A stretch of 16,406 bases of DNA from Candidatus Altarchaeales archaeon WOR_SM1_86-2. Its GTDB lineage: Archaea; Altiarchaeota; Altiarchaeia; IMC4; MCBC01. The notes below the pieces were generated by a model. The model had not been told where the DNA came from. It did not search any database and saw only the letters and a list, made by a program, of their open reading frames with translations. The number at the start of each line of letters is the position of its first letter. Position 1 is the stretch's first letter. The position numbers were made by a program, and so were the translations under genes. The stretch lies in assembly GCA_001723855.1 (NCBI GenBank), contig MCBC01000141.1:1-16406 (forward strand), written 5' to 3'. Of the stretch, positions 5,433 to 15,800 are shown in pieces.

Positions 5433-7982
5433 ATGAGAAAGAAAAAAATAGAAATAGGCGGGGGAGGAGATAAAAAACTCATAGTCCTGCCGCTGGATGA
5501 GAACTCAAAGGAGATCAGCCAGATACTGGCGAACGACACCGCCAGAAAAATACTGGAAACCCTGGCTGAAAAGCCCCTCTCCGCCACCGAGATCGCGGAC
5601 AGCCTTGATTTAGCACTCACCACTGTCCAGTATGACATTAAAAAACTTCAAGACGCGGGGCTGATAAGGGTCGTGGATACCAGGGCAAGCGAGAAATTAA
5701 AGGAGGTTAAGGTATACGGTCCCGAGGAGAAGTTCATAGTCATCGCCCCGAAAAGCGTAAAGAGGAGCGACGCCCTGGCGATGCTTAAGAAAATCCTGCC
5801 GCTTATTTTTGTCGCAGCAGTATGTGTTTTCGGGGCATATCACTTCATGCAGCTCCCTGGAGGATCTCCAGGCGAACAAGAAGGATGGGACGGGATCGGA
5901 GACGCGGACATAAAGAAATTCTCGTCTCAACAGGAACTTAACGCGTTCATAAAATACTCCGCGGAAAGTGGGGAATATTATGCCTATCGTGGAGTGTTCG
6001 AAGGGTTTGCTGCCGAGGATACCGATGCGCTGTCTGTCCAGGCTCCGGGGGCAGAAAAATCTTTTGCCACAACCGGCGGCGATGAGGGAGCGGGTGCGGA
6101 AGATTTCTCAACAACCAACATCCAGGTGGAAGGCGTTGACGAAGCGGATATAGTAAAGAATGACGGCAAATACATTTACGTCATATCCGGGAAGAAGGTT
6201 GTGATAATAGATGCATATCCTGCGGAAAACGCGGAGATTTTATCCGAAATCGAATTTGATGAGCAGCCGTCGGAGATTTTCATAAATGGCGACAAACTCG
6301 TGGTTTTCACGCAGGAATATGATCACGGGGCGTATCGGGATTATTACTACGGCTCGAGCACAAAAACAAATGTGCTCGTCTATGACCTCTCTGACCGTGA
6401 AGTCCCTGTATTGGAGTGGGAGATTTCGGCTGACGGCAACTACTTTGACTCCCGCATGATCGGGGACTACGTGTATGTGATAGTCAACGAGCCAATCTAT
6501 TACTACACCTGCCCGGTTTATCGCGGGGAGGAAGTGGATTTGAAATGTATCGCCCATGACATAAAGGTTCCTGAGACCACGGTAAACGACAAAAAAATTG
6601 ATGAGACCTTCCCGGACATCTACTACTGGGATATTTACGATTACTCGTACAGGTTTACGACCATCCTGGCGGTTAACGTGCGGGATGAAAAAATAAACAA
6701 GAGATTGTTTGTGATGGGCACGTCCCAGGATATGTTCGTTTCGCTCGAGAACATTTACCTCACAAGAACCAAGTGGATGAGCCAGCGTGAACTTCAGGAG
6801 CGGGTTTATGACGAAGTGGTGATACCAAGCATGCCCGGGGAAAAGCAGGATGAGATAAAGGAGATCGAGGATTCAGGCAAGAGCTTCTATGTCAAGCGGT
6901 ATGAAAGGGCGCTGGCGGTTAAAAATTACCTCGCGGACCTTAATGACAGCGAGACGGGGGAGCTTCAGGATAAAATAAACAAGAAAACCCGGGACCTGCA
7001 AAAGGAATTTGAAAAAAATCAGGAGCAGACGGTTATAAACAAGATCGCGATAAAAGACGGAACGATAGTTCCAACAGCATCAGGCAGCGTGCCGGGGACG
7101 GTTCTCAACCAGTTTTCAATGGACGAATATAAAGATAATTTCAGGATAGCGACAACCACCAGGCGAACGGGCTGGTTTGGCGACAGTTCAAGGAACAATG
7201 TTTATGTGCTGGATGAAGACATGGAGATTACAGGTAAACTCGAGGATCTGGCGCCAGGCGAAAGTATCTACTCTGCGCGCTTCATGGGCGAAAGATGCTA
7301 TCTTGTCACTTTCAGGAAGATTGATCCGTTATTTGTAATAGACCTTTCTGACCCGAAAAATCCAGAGGTCCTGGGCAAACTGAAGATCCCCGGCTACTCG
7401 GATTACCTGCACCCTTACGACGAAAACCACCTCATAGGGATCGGTAAGGAAACGGTTGAATCAAAAGTGGGTGATTTCTCATGGTACCAGGGCGTTAAGA
7501 TCTCGCTGTTTGATGTGAGCGACGTCTCAAAGCCAAAGGAGATTGCAAAATATGAAATCGGCGATAGAGGAACGGACTCGTATGCGCTGAGTGACCATAA
7601 AGCATTCTTGTTCAGCAAATCAAAGGACCTGCTTGTTATCCCCATCCTGCTTGCGGAAATCGATGAGGAAAAATACCCGGGGGGAGTCAGCCCAAGCCAG
7701 CACGGCGACTATGTCTGGCAGGGGGCTTATGTTTTCAAACTCACGGTCGATGACGGCTTCGAACTGAAAGGCAGGGTAACACATTCGGATGCTTACGAGT
7801 TCATCAAGAGCGGCTGGTATTACCATGACTCTCCGACTTCGGTCAAGCGCTCCCTCTACATGGACGATGTGCTCTACACGATCTCGAATAAGAAGGTGAA
7901 GATGAACGACCTGGATGACCTGGATGAGATCAATGAGGTTGAACTGCCGTATGAAGGAAATGGAGAATATTATTATGGATAA
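5433..7982 (+). CDS. Winged helix - transmembrane helix - beta-propeller fusion protein
   Basis: 849 residues. The N-terminal ArsR-like winged helix (about 30-105) includes ILANDTARKILETLAEKP, SATEIADSLDLALTTVQYDI and a wing ending VKVYGPEEKFIVIAPK. One hydrophobic helix (about 121-139) follows. The rest is a secreted-type propeller domain of the Beta_propel family (PF09826/COG4880), recognised by TTNIQVEGVDEADIVKNDGK (about 228-246), IDLSDPKNPEVLGKLKIPGY, YLHPYDENHLIGIGKE and VPGTVLNQFSMDEY. A charged helical stretch interrupts the propeller (about residues 460-530), as in archaeal relatives. Topology places the DNA-binding domain inside and the propeller outside, as in ToxR-like one-component sensors, although direct regulation is inference. 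The start 3 nt after the VIT/VWA stop implies an operon with that gene; the propeller may report on it or bind it. Confidence 0.9.
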   Translation: MRKKKIEIGGGGDKKLIVLPLDENSKEISQILANDTARKILETLAEKPLSATEIADSLDLALTTVQYDIKKLQDAGLIRVVDTRASEKLKEVKVYGPEEKFIVIAPKSVKRSDALAMLKKILPLIFVAAVCVFGAYHFMQLPGGSPGEQEGWDGIGDADIKKFSSQQELNAFIKYSAESGEYYAYRGVFEGFAAEDTDALSVQAPGAEKSFATTGGDEGAGAEDFSTTNIQVEGVDEADIVKNDGKYIYVISGKKVVIIDAYPAENAEILSEIEFDEQPSEIFINGDKLVVFTQEYDHGAYRDYYYGSSTKTNVLVYDLSDREVPVLEWEISADGNYFDSRMIGDYVYVIVNEPIYYYTCPVYRGEEVDLKCIAHDIKVPETTVNDKKIDETFPDIYYWDIYDYSYRFTTILAVNVRDEKINKRLFVMGTSQDMFVSLENIYLTRTKWMSQRELQERVYDEVVIPSMPGEKQDEIKEIEDSGKSFYVKRYERALAVKNYLADLNDSETGELQDKINKKTRDLQKEFEKNQEQTVINKIAIKDGTIVPTASGSVPGTVLNQFSMDEYKDNFRIATTTRRTGWFGDSSRNNVYVLDEDMEITGKLEDLAPGESIYSARFMGERCYLVTFRKIDPLFVIDLSDPKNPEVLGKLKIPGYSDYLHPYDENHLIGIGKETVESKVGDFSWYQGVKISLFDVSDVSKPKEIAKYEIGDRGTDSYALSDHKAFLFSKSKDLLVIPILLAEIDEEKYPGGVSPSQHGDYVWQGAYVFKLTVDDGFELKGRVTHSDAYEFIKSGWYYHDSPTSVKRSLYMDDVLYTISNKKVKMNDLDDLDEINEVELPYEGNGEYYYG

Positions 7983-7994
7983 GAATAAAATGGC

Positions 7995-8047
7995 TTTACT
8001 TTATAGGACACAAAAACAACGCATTTATTTACTTTATAATGTAAAGT
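7995..8047 (+). promoter_or_regulatory. Promoter region of the ATPase gene with direct and inverted repeats
   Basis: An 11-bp sequence, TTTACTTTATA, occurs at 7995-8005 and 8028-8038, 33 bp apart (about three helical turns). The second copy overlaps an inverted repeat, ACTTTA (8031-8036) and TAAAGT (8042-8047). TATA-like boxes sit within ATTTATTT (about 8023-8030) and TTTATAAT (about 8033-8040), the latter about 25 nt before the ATG at 8062. AACGCATTTATTT at 8018 echoes the dyads at 1650 and 1672. This looks like an independent promoter with an operator, separating the ATPase gene from the operon upstream. Confidence 0.45.
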
Positions 8048-8061
8048 GATGATAAATAACT

Positions 8062-9414
8062 ATGAAAATTAATAGAACAACGCTTGAAAACGCTCTCGCG
8101 ATCCAGAATTCTTGGTGGAAAACAAAACAGGTCAAGAAAGAAAAGCTTGGTGAGTTCCAGCGCGAGATGTTATTGAAAATTTATGAAAAACTTGATGAAA
8201 ATAATGTTGTCTCCATAATCGGTCCAAGAAGAACCGGGAAAACAGTACTGCTTCACCAGATAATCCAGAAACTTCTTGATGATGGCATTAATGAAAAGCG
8301 GATAGTTTATCTGCCACTTGACAACCCGAATGTGCGCGGAGATAACCTCCTTGATGAACTTATGGATTTTATTACAAGTATGGTATATGAGCCAGCAGAT
8401 GATCTAACAGAACCCGTTTATATATTTCTTGATGAGGCCCATAAGCTTGAAACATGGAGCCAGCAGATAAAATACTGGCATGATCTCGGATTAAAAATAA
8501 GTTTTATCATCTCCGGTTCATCTGCTCTGAGGATACTCAAGGGGTCTGGGGAATCATTGCTTGGCAGAATTGATCATAATATACTCCTTCCATTGAGTTT
8601 CAGGGAATTCCTGAGTGTTCGCTACGGTTTGAATGTTGAAGCACACGAACTTGATATCGGGAAAATAAAAAAGAATCACTACGACCTTATTCCAAATCAA
8701 CAGAAGATTAAAATTGCATTAAAGGACTATCTCCATAGAGGAGGATATCCGGCACTTGTTAACACAAGTATAGACAAAACATTTCAGATACTCCTTGAGT
8801 ACAAGGATCTGTCAATCCAGCGAGATATATTTGAAATAGAGGAGATAAGGAACACAAAAACGCTGAACGAATTAATCTATTTACTCGCAAGTTTGGTTGG
8901 AAACCGGCTCAGTTATAACAAACTTGGGAGTGCTATTTTATCGCGGGTTAACACAGTAAAGAGGTATCTTGCGATGCTTGAGGACATATATCTCGTCAAG
9001 GAATCATTGGTGTATAAAAAACCATATTCGGCAGTCAGGCAGGAACGAAAGGTGTTTTTTATAGACACCGGAATGGTTAATGCATTGAATATGAACTACG
9101 AACTAAAAGATATGCCTGCATTAGTTGAAAATGCAGTGGCATCTATGGTTTATAGAAAAAACCTAAAATCAGAGATAAACCCTCTGCAGCATTACTGGGT
9201 TGAAACAAAGGAGGTTGATGTTGTCGCAAATATTAGGGGTAGTGTGATACCAATAGAGGTTAAGTATCGCGAAACGCCGTCAGACATCGGAGGTTTGCTC
9301 AGATTTATGGAAAAATTTAATGCCGAGAATGGAATTGTAGTAACAAAGAATTTATTCAAAGAAGACGGCGATATCTTGTATGTTCCAGCATGGTTGTTCA
9401 TGCTGTGTGTTTGA
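8062..9414 (+). CDS. AAA-family ATPase with DUF4143 C-terminal domain
   Basis: 450 residues, usual for this family of archaeal and bacterial ATPases. The N-terminal P-loop domain has Walker A GPRRTGKT (54-61), Walker B VYIFLDEAH with D124 and E125, and a sensor-like SFIISGSSA (about 147-155). The LPLSFREFL segment follows, typical of AAA_14/DUF4143 proteins. A winged-helix-like stretch (about 266-312) leads to a C-terminal nuclease-like fold with VENAV (E356), EVDVVA (D386) and IEVKYRE (E399, K401), the PD-(D/E)xK pattern of DUF4143; catalysis is not established. Cellular roles are mostly unknown. Composition looks more AT-rich than in the neighbouring VIT and propeller genes, and the protein is cytoplasmic in an otherwise envelope-linked locus, so it may be a later arrival. 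It has its own promoter-like region and probably shares a transcript with the lipoprotein gene 12 nt downstream. Confidence 0.93.
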   Translation: MKINRTTLENALAIQNSWWKTKQVKKEKLGEFQREMLLKIYEKLDENNVVSIIGPRRTGKTVLLHQIIQKLLDDGINEKRIVYLPLDNPNVRGDNLLDELMDFITSMVYEPADDLTEPVYIFLDEAHKLETWSQQIKYWHDLGLKISFIISGSSALRILKGSGESLLGRIDHNILLPLSFREFLSVRYGLNVEAHELDIGKIKKNHYDLIPNQQKIKIALKDYLHRGGYPALVNTSIDKTFQILLEYKDLSIQRDIFEIEEIRNTKTLNELIYLLASLVGNRLSYNKLGSAILSRVNTVKRYLAMLEDIYLVKESLVYKKPYSAVRQERKVFFIDTGMVNALNMNYELKDMPALVENAVASMVYRKNLKSEINPLQHYWVETKEVDVVANIRGSVIPIEVKYRETPSDIGGLLRFMEKFNAENGIVVTKNLFKEDGDILYVPAWLFMLCV

Positions 9415-9426
9415 AAAATAAGAAAG

Positions 9427-9798
9427 ATGGAACCTAGAGTTGGAATCCGGATTGGAATATTGGTTACTGGCGCGGTTTTAATCAGCGGATGCGTTGAAGA
9501 AAAACCAGTGGAAAAGCCACCGATAAAATGCGTGATAGAAAATTGCCATGGTCTTAATATCAGTTGCGGCCCCAATGTTCCGGAAGTTTGCACAGAGATC
9601 TACATGCTCGGGGACGGATGTCGAGAATATGCAAGTTGCAGGATCATTGACGGAAAGTGTCAATTAACAAAAGAGCCGGAGTTTGATGAATGCAAATCCT
9701 GTGTTGAAAAATGCCTAGAGGATTTCAAGGATGATGCCACCGAAGTTTTTCAATGTGAAAGTGAATGCAGGGAAAAATTAAAAGAGGAAGTTGCATAA
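9427..9798 (+). CDS. Cysteine-rich lipoprotein, eight-cysteine-cluster-like with a twin Cx3C tail
   Basis: 123 residues. A short hydrophobic signal ends in the lipobox LISGC (C22), so the mature protein should be lipid-anchored outside the cell. Twelve more cysteines follow. The first eight (35, 40, 47, 55, 65, 71, 78, 89) sit in a pattern resembling the eight-cysteine-cluster domain found in some bacterial and archaeal lipoproteins (CGP, then CREYASC, then DGKC); I make that match from memory. The last five form C89-C92-C96 and C110-C114, so C92-x3-C96 and C110-x3-C114 make a twin Cx3C pair 13 residues apart, the pattern of a disulfide-stapled helical hairpin. The start is 12 nt after the ATPase stop, too close for a separate promoter. 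It precedes the macroglobulin gene. Specific function unknown. Confidence 0.82.
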   Translation: MEPRVGIRIGILVTGAVLISGCVEEKPVEKPPIKCVIENCHGLNISCGPNVPEVCTEIYMLGDGCREYASCRIIDGKCQLTKEPEFDECKSCVEKCLEDFKDDATEVFQCESECREKLKEEVA

Positions 9799-9806
9799 GT
9801 AAATAC

Positions 9807-9814
9807 TATTAAAT
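9807..9814 (+). promoter_or_regulatory. TATA-like box before the macroglobulin-like gene
   Basis: TATTAAAT in the 46-nt gap is centred about 34 nt before the ATG at 9845, which would give a leader of about 8 nt. The gap is AT-rich and has no Shine-Dalgarno motif. The gene could also be read through from the lipoprotein gene. Confidence 0.35.
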
Positions 9815-9844
9815 CTATAACACCTATAACAATTGCAATAAAAA

Positions 9845-12800
9845 ATGGAAACAAAAAATATGTTAAAGCTGGCGATACCGGTTATTTTACTGCTGACAAC
9901 CGTGCAGGCGTCTGCAGAGACAAAGGTAATCGCGCTATTTGAGCAGGAGTACTATGAACCCGGGAGCGGGGTGGACATCACGTTCATATACTACGATGAA
10001 GACGGGTTGAGTGACGGGGTGCTTACAACGGTTATCATCAATGATCCCCGGGGCGAGGTTATGGAAAAAATGCAGTTTAAGCCATCTGGTTTCATGTATA
10101 CTCACACTTACACGATACCGGAGGGTGAACCCCCTAAATTTGATGAGGTGTGGTTCGGCAGATGGAGCATCGAGGCGTATGCGGAAGATTTTAAATTCAG
10201 TGGAAATTTTGAGGTGCGAAGGTCTGTGGGGAAAAGATATTACGAGGGGCTGTACGCCATAGAATACGGATCGAGAGACGACGACCTCCAGAGCATCGTA
10301 GTATCCCCAACGAGAAATATCTTTGTTGAGAATGAGGGTTTTGAACTCCCGATAACGATGATCAACGGTACAAAGCCGTATCATGGAGTTGCAATGCTGC
10401 GTTTGTACAAATCAGGAAATTTAATTGAGGATGAGATTAAATTCATCGATAAATCAGATAACGGAAAGTGGAATCCTGAATTAAATCTTGAAAAGGGCGT
10501 ATATCTTGCGGTTGTCGATACCTTCGCAAATGATAAAAGGCAGACCCAGATGAAGGCAATTTCAATTGCTCCCGCGGTTGTTCTTATGCCCTCGAACAGG
10601 GTGGACAGGGAGTACCATGTTATCTTTCTTGATCCCGTGACATACTTACCTGTTGAGGGGGCGTTGGTCACGATTCAAACAAAAGATAGTGAGGAAATCC
10701 AGCGGGAACTTTTGAATAAAATAAAAGAAGAAGAGAATACTCTCCTGCAGGGTGATATATCAGAACCTGAAATTAATGAGATATCTGAGGAAATCAAGTC
10801 ATTAAATCAAAAATTAGAGGAAATCAGAAGAAGTGAAGTGCAGACAAAGAAGACAGATGAATTCGGGGACTGTGCGTTCCCGGAAAATACGATCCCACAG
10901 GGCACGTTTACAATTAAGTACATGCTGCCGAATGATGACGAGGGCGAGATCCTGGCATACGGTGCAAAAGAATATGAATATAACTGGCTTGACATAACCC
11001 TGCAGGTTGATCGACCAATATACGCCCCGGGGCAGGCCGTAAACTTCAGGGGCTACACATGGGGCATATCATCGGAGGTTAAACCGGTGAACACCTCCCT
11101 TGTCGTAAAACTGAGGGACCCGGAAGGCTTCATCCTGCTTGAACAGAAACTTCACTCAAATAACCACGGGATATTCAATGGAAGCATCACTCTGCCGATG
11201 AACATCGACCCCGGGGACTATACCGTGGAGTGCCGAAAAGAAGAGTACAGTGACTGGCACTACGGCTACGGCTCTCAGAGAATAACGGTTAAGCACTTTG
11301 AAAGAGAGCAATTGATCACCGGGATCTTCACGTCAGATAGATCCTATGATCACGGGGACATGGTTTCCGGGAATGTCTCTGTCAGGTACTATTTCGGAAA
11401 ACCCTCCGCCGGCTCAGAGGTTTTACTGGACGTCTGGTGGGCATCTACATCACCTGGAGGTTATTATGTGCCCTACTACGGCTATGAGGGATACGATGAA
11501 TACCTGGGCACGAGAATCGGCGCGTACCCGCAATTTGGAGACAATTACTATCCGGAGCATAATCTCGTGAGACTGGAAAGATATAAAATTTTGAATCTGA
11601 CAACCGATAAAGACGGCATAGCGAGTTTCAATTTCTCTCTGGGGTATCTGAGAGGAACACACATCATAGCATACGCCAACATAACAGACCCCGCCGGAAG
11701 GAAGGAGACCATATCAACAAACGTGAGACTTGCGCCCTCTCTAACGGTCGATTTTGATGCAAACTATTCAACCGACGAAATTTTGAATATCAAAGGGAAC
11801 ATAACCGCATTCAAGGAAGATATTATTGAAGAATTAAGCGCGGAAATAGTTGGGTTACTGCCTGCCGGGTATAACAATGAGGAAAAGATAAAGAATATAG
11901 GTCTTGAATTGGGAGATGATGGAAAATTTGCTGCAAATACAGAAATACAGAAAAGCACGGCGCTTAAATACACCCATCTCAGGATTAAGATAACCGCGGT
12001 TGATAGATATGAAAGAAAGTGGACAGCATACAGGGATGCGGATACGGGAAAATATACTGTCAAATTTGATGTTCGAAGGGACGGGGATTCTGTTGTGGGG
12101 GATATTGAGTTTATTGATAACCTGGAGGGTAAGGTTGTGCCGCCAAAGGATTTCTCATGGGGTTTTTCAGGACCCGATGATCGCTCGGCGGTTTATCACA
12201 ATATAAACTACCGGGATCATAAATTTTCCGGCAGGGATACAATAAAGATCCCGGTAAACCACTATCCTTCAGGTTCTTATAAATTTACGATAAATTCAGG
12301 GAATTATAATTTCAGAAAAACCGTTACAAGAGACGTGAATATTGGCAGGGCGCATAATGTTTCCGTTTATGCGGAAAAAGAGGAGATAGAGGCGGGCGAG
12401 ACCGCAAAATTCAATTATAGATTTGACGGTTTTGACCGGGACGTGTATGTTGTCTTACAGGAATACGACCGCAGCGGGTTGATGGATACACACGTAACCA
12501 GGGTCTCTCCGGGTAAGGGATACACTCACTTAATTGAAACAACAGAAGACATGGTGGGCAGTGTCTCACTGACCGCATTCACACTTGCTGAAAACGGCAT
12601 ATGTTACGGGGGCGGAAATCACACGGAAATTAAGGTAAAGGGGTTAAAAACAAGAATCTATTTTGAAAATAGGACATATAAGCCAGGAGAGAAACTGGAG
12701 TATAAGATAGAGGTCACTGATAAAGAAGGGAGTGCAGTACAAAATGCGGCTCTTGGTCTGGTAATCGCGGATAAAAGCGTTCTTGATATTAAAGAAATGT

Positions 12801-15800
12801 ATGAGGGCACACCTTTTGTACAAAATTATTGGAGCGTTTATGAATATCCTTTTGTGTATGCATCCTCAAATATAGAAGCATGGAGCCTGGACGGTCTGTG
12901 GAGATATGATCTGGGGTTAAGCAAATATAAGCCGATCGTTTATTCATCCATGAGTTGTGTTCCCTGGGGATATGCATACTATTATGGAGGGGGTGGAGGA
13001 TATGCTGCCCCTCCAATGGGGGTTGCTAAAATGGCGGCTGGAGAGGGCGATACAATGATTTATGATATGGAAGAATCCGCGCTTGCGGCTGGAGGGGCCA
13101 TCTCGCTAACAGGGGGGGAGGTTGAGGATATTCTTGCGGGGACCCAGACAAGGACATTGTTCCCGGAAACGGCACTCTGGGAACCTTTCGTGGTAACGGA
13201 TGAGGACGGCGTGTACACAGGGGAGCTGACGCTTCCGGATACATTAACGACATGGAATTTCAGGGTATATGCTTCAACAAAAGACTGCGAGTACGCGGAG
13301 AATGAAACCGCATTCGTGACCCGGAAGGACTTCTTTATAGAACCGTATATACCCGCGTACATCACACAGGGCGATAATACCTCGCTCTCTCTTACCGCAC
13401 ACAACTACCTGAATCGTTCCCTGATGACAATCATAGGTATAAAACAGGAGGACTGGTTTGACCTCTATACACCTAACGCGTATGAGTTTGAAATTATGCC
13501 CGATGTTCCGTTTGGTTATATGTGGCACCTGAGGGCAAGAGACCCTTTCTATAATAATGTGACTTTTTTTGCGGTCGGGGGTGATGAGAAAGAAAATATG
13601 AGTGACGCGGTAACTAGGGATATATGGGTCAGGCCAAACGGCGTTGAGTGGGACGAAAAATTCTCGGGTGAGACAGAAGAGGAGTCCGTAACATACCACC
13701 TTTTCATCCCTGATGAAGCATACGATATCTCAATTCGCGGATATGCTAACTTTGGCTCTGAATCCCTTCCAATATACAGGAATTATGCATACCGCCCCTA
13801 TTCTTCTTATCCTAATACCGAGCAAACGGTGTCGGAGATCATACCGTATGTGCTTCGATATGAGTATATGGAAAAACTGAAAGTTAATTATTGGAACTGT
13901 AAACCGTGTATTGAACAGCCCATGATGCGGCTTCTCTTCCTTCGCCACGAAGACGGCGGATGGGGCTGGTGGAAGAAAGGCCCGTCCACGCCCTATATGA
14001 CCTCTTATGCCCTGCGGGGACTTTATACCGCGAAAAAAACGGTTTATGTGAATGATGCGTATATAAGCGATGCCGTCACATGGTTGGAAAAATCGCAGAA
14101 CGAGGACGGATCATGGAACGCAACCGACTGGCTTACGGGCAATGATCCCGGCATGACTGCACTGGTTGCGAGAAACATGCAGATCGCAGGTCATGGGGAA
14201 AGCGGTGCCGTAAAGAAAGCAATAGATTATTTAAATAAAAAATGGGGCGATGGTGAGATAAAGGATCCGTACACGATTGCTGTTTATGCTTTAATCCTGG
14301 AAGATTCCGGAGACGATGAAGACCTTGAAAGCGTCCTTGGTGCACTAAAGGATATGAAGAAGGAGGATGAAGAGCAAGAGTATGTGTACTGGAGCAGGGG
14401 ATACAGTTTAGGGGGTCCTGATGAAACAACTGCTCTTGCCGCCCTTGCACTGCTTAAAAGTGATGATGAGGAAGATATAAAGATCGCAAAGAAATCACTT
14501 AAATGGTTAAGGGAAGACAATCCATGGGAATTTACGACGCCGGTTGATATGATCTCGGCATTGGATGCGCATCTTGCGCTTATTGAGATAGAGCCGCCGG
14601 TTATTCCAGACATGAACATAGACCTGTACGTGAACGACAAAAAAGTAGACAGCGTGCACCTTTTTGGTATCCGGGGGGACGCAGATAAGATGAGGCTGAC
14701 AGATTATCTTCATAAAGGAGAAAACACGATAAAGATAGTCAGAAGCGGGGAAGGTAAGTTGATGTATGATCTGTGGTTCGAGGCTTATCTCGGGGGTAAA
14801 ATCAAGGGCGAGATTTCACAGCAGCCGGAAATTAACGGCATAATCCCGGTTATGATAAGATTAACGCCCGAAACAGATGCCGCAGTCCCTGCGAGGATAA
14901 AAATTGAACTTCCTCGAAGTGAGGGCTATGTGATCGTACCCTCGCCTGGAGTATACATTCCATACTTGAATGAAACACAGGAGTTTATCGTTTATTACGC
15001 TCCGACAACATCAGACCCGGGCGGTTTTTCTGCAAACGCCGGATGCGAGTACCAGTTAAGCTATAATAATAAGATAGAAGGCCTGCAGTTTGATACGTTC
15101 AATGTGAGCATTGATGCGGCGGGAGGCATGGAAATTACCGATGACATGCTCTTTGTAAAACGCGTTGACATGGAAGGTAACGTTGAAAACGGCTCACTTG
15201 TGGAATTATCCGTAACGAATAACGGCAGGGAAAGGGATGTCGAGATCCATGATTTCATACCCCCGGGGCTGAGAGCCGGGGAGTACGGTGATGCGGAATA
15301 TAAAGACAACAAACTCGTCTGGAAGTTAAGAATACGCCAGGGAGAGGAGGTTATGAAGAGATACATCGTCAAGGGCGGTGCCGGCAGATACGACCTTGGC
15401 AGGGGTATTGTAACGGCAGATAAAACGTATGTCCTGTCTAATGCCGCAGAAACAACGCTGTATTCGGATGATATTGTTGTTACAAGGGAATTTTCAGATA
15501 ATATTATCGCACAGGGGGACTCAACAGAGGTGGATATCGCAGTCACGTCAAAGTCCCGTCACTACTTTACGGTAATTGAAGAGCCCATACCCCCTGGCTT
15601 CACGATCGTCAACTACCAAAGCCCGAACGGCACATTAAATGTGATTGTGCAAGGCGATAAAATCGTATGGTTCCTAAACGGTCTCAGCGATAAAAGATTG
15701 TCATATACCCTGAAAGCCGACGCTGAGGGAAAAGTCCACGCCCCTCCAACCGTGGTTTATCCAATGTACCAGCCAGAGTACAAAGCATATTCAAGGGAAG

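Noticed and set aside
5168..5638. 156-codon minus-strand frame across the VIT/VWA and propeller gene junction
   Set aside because: It overlaps two strong + strand genes, and its protein is low complexity (Ser/Pro/Phe), typical of antisense of Gly/Glu/Lys-rich coding DNA.
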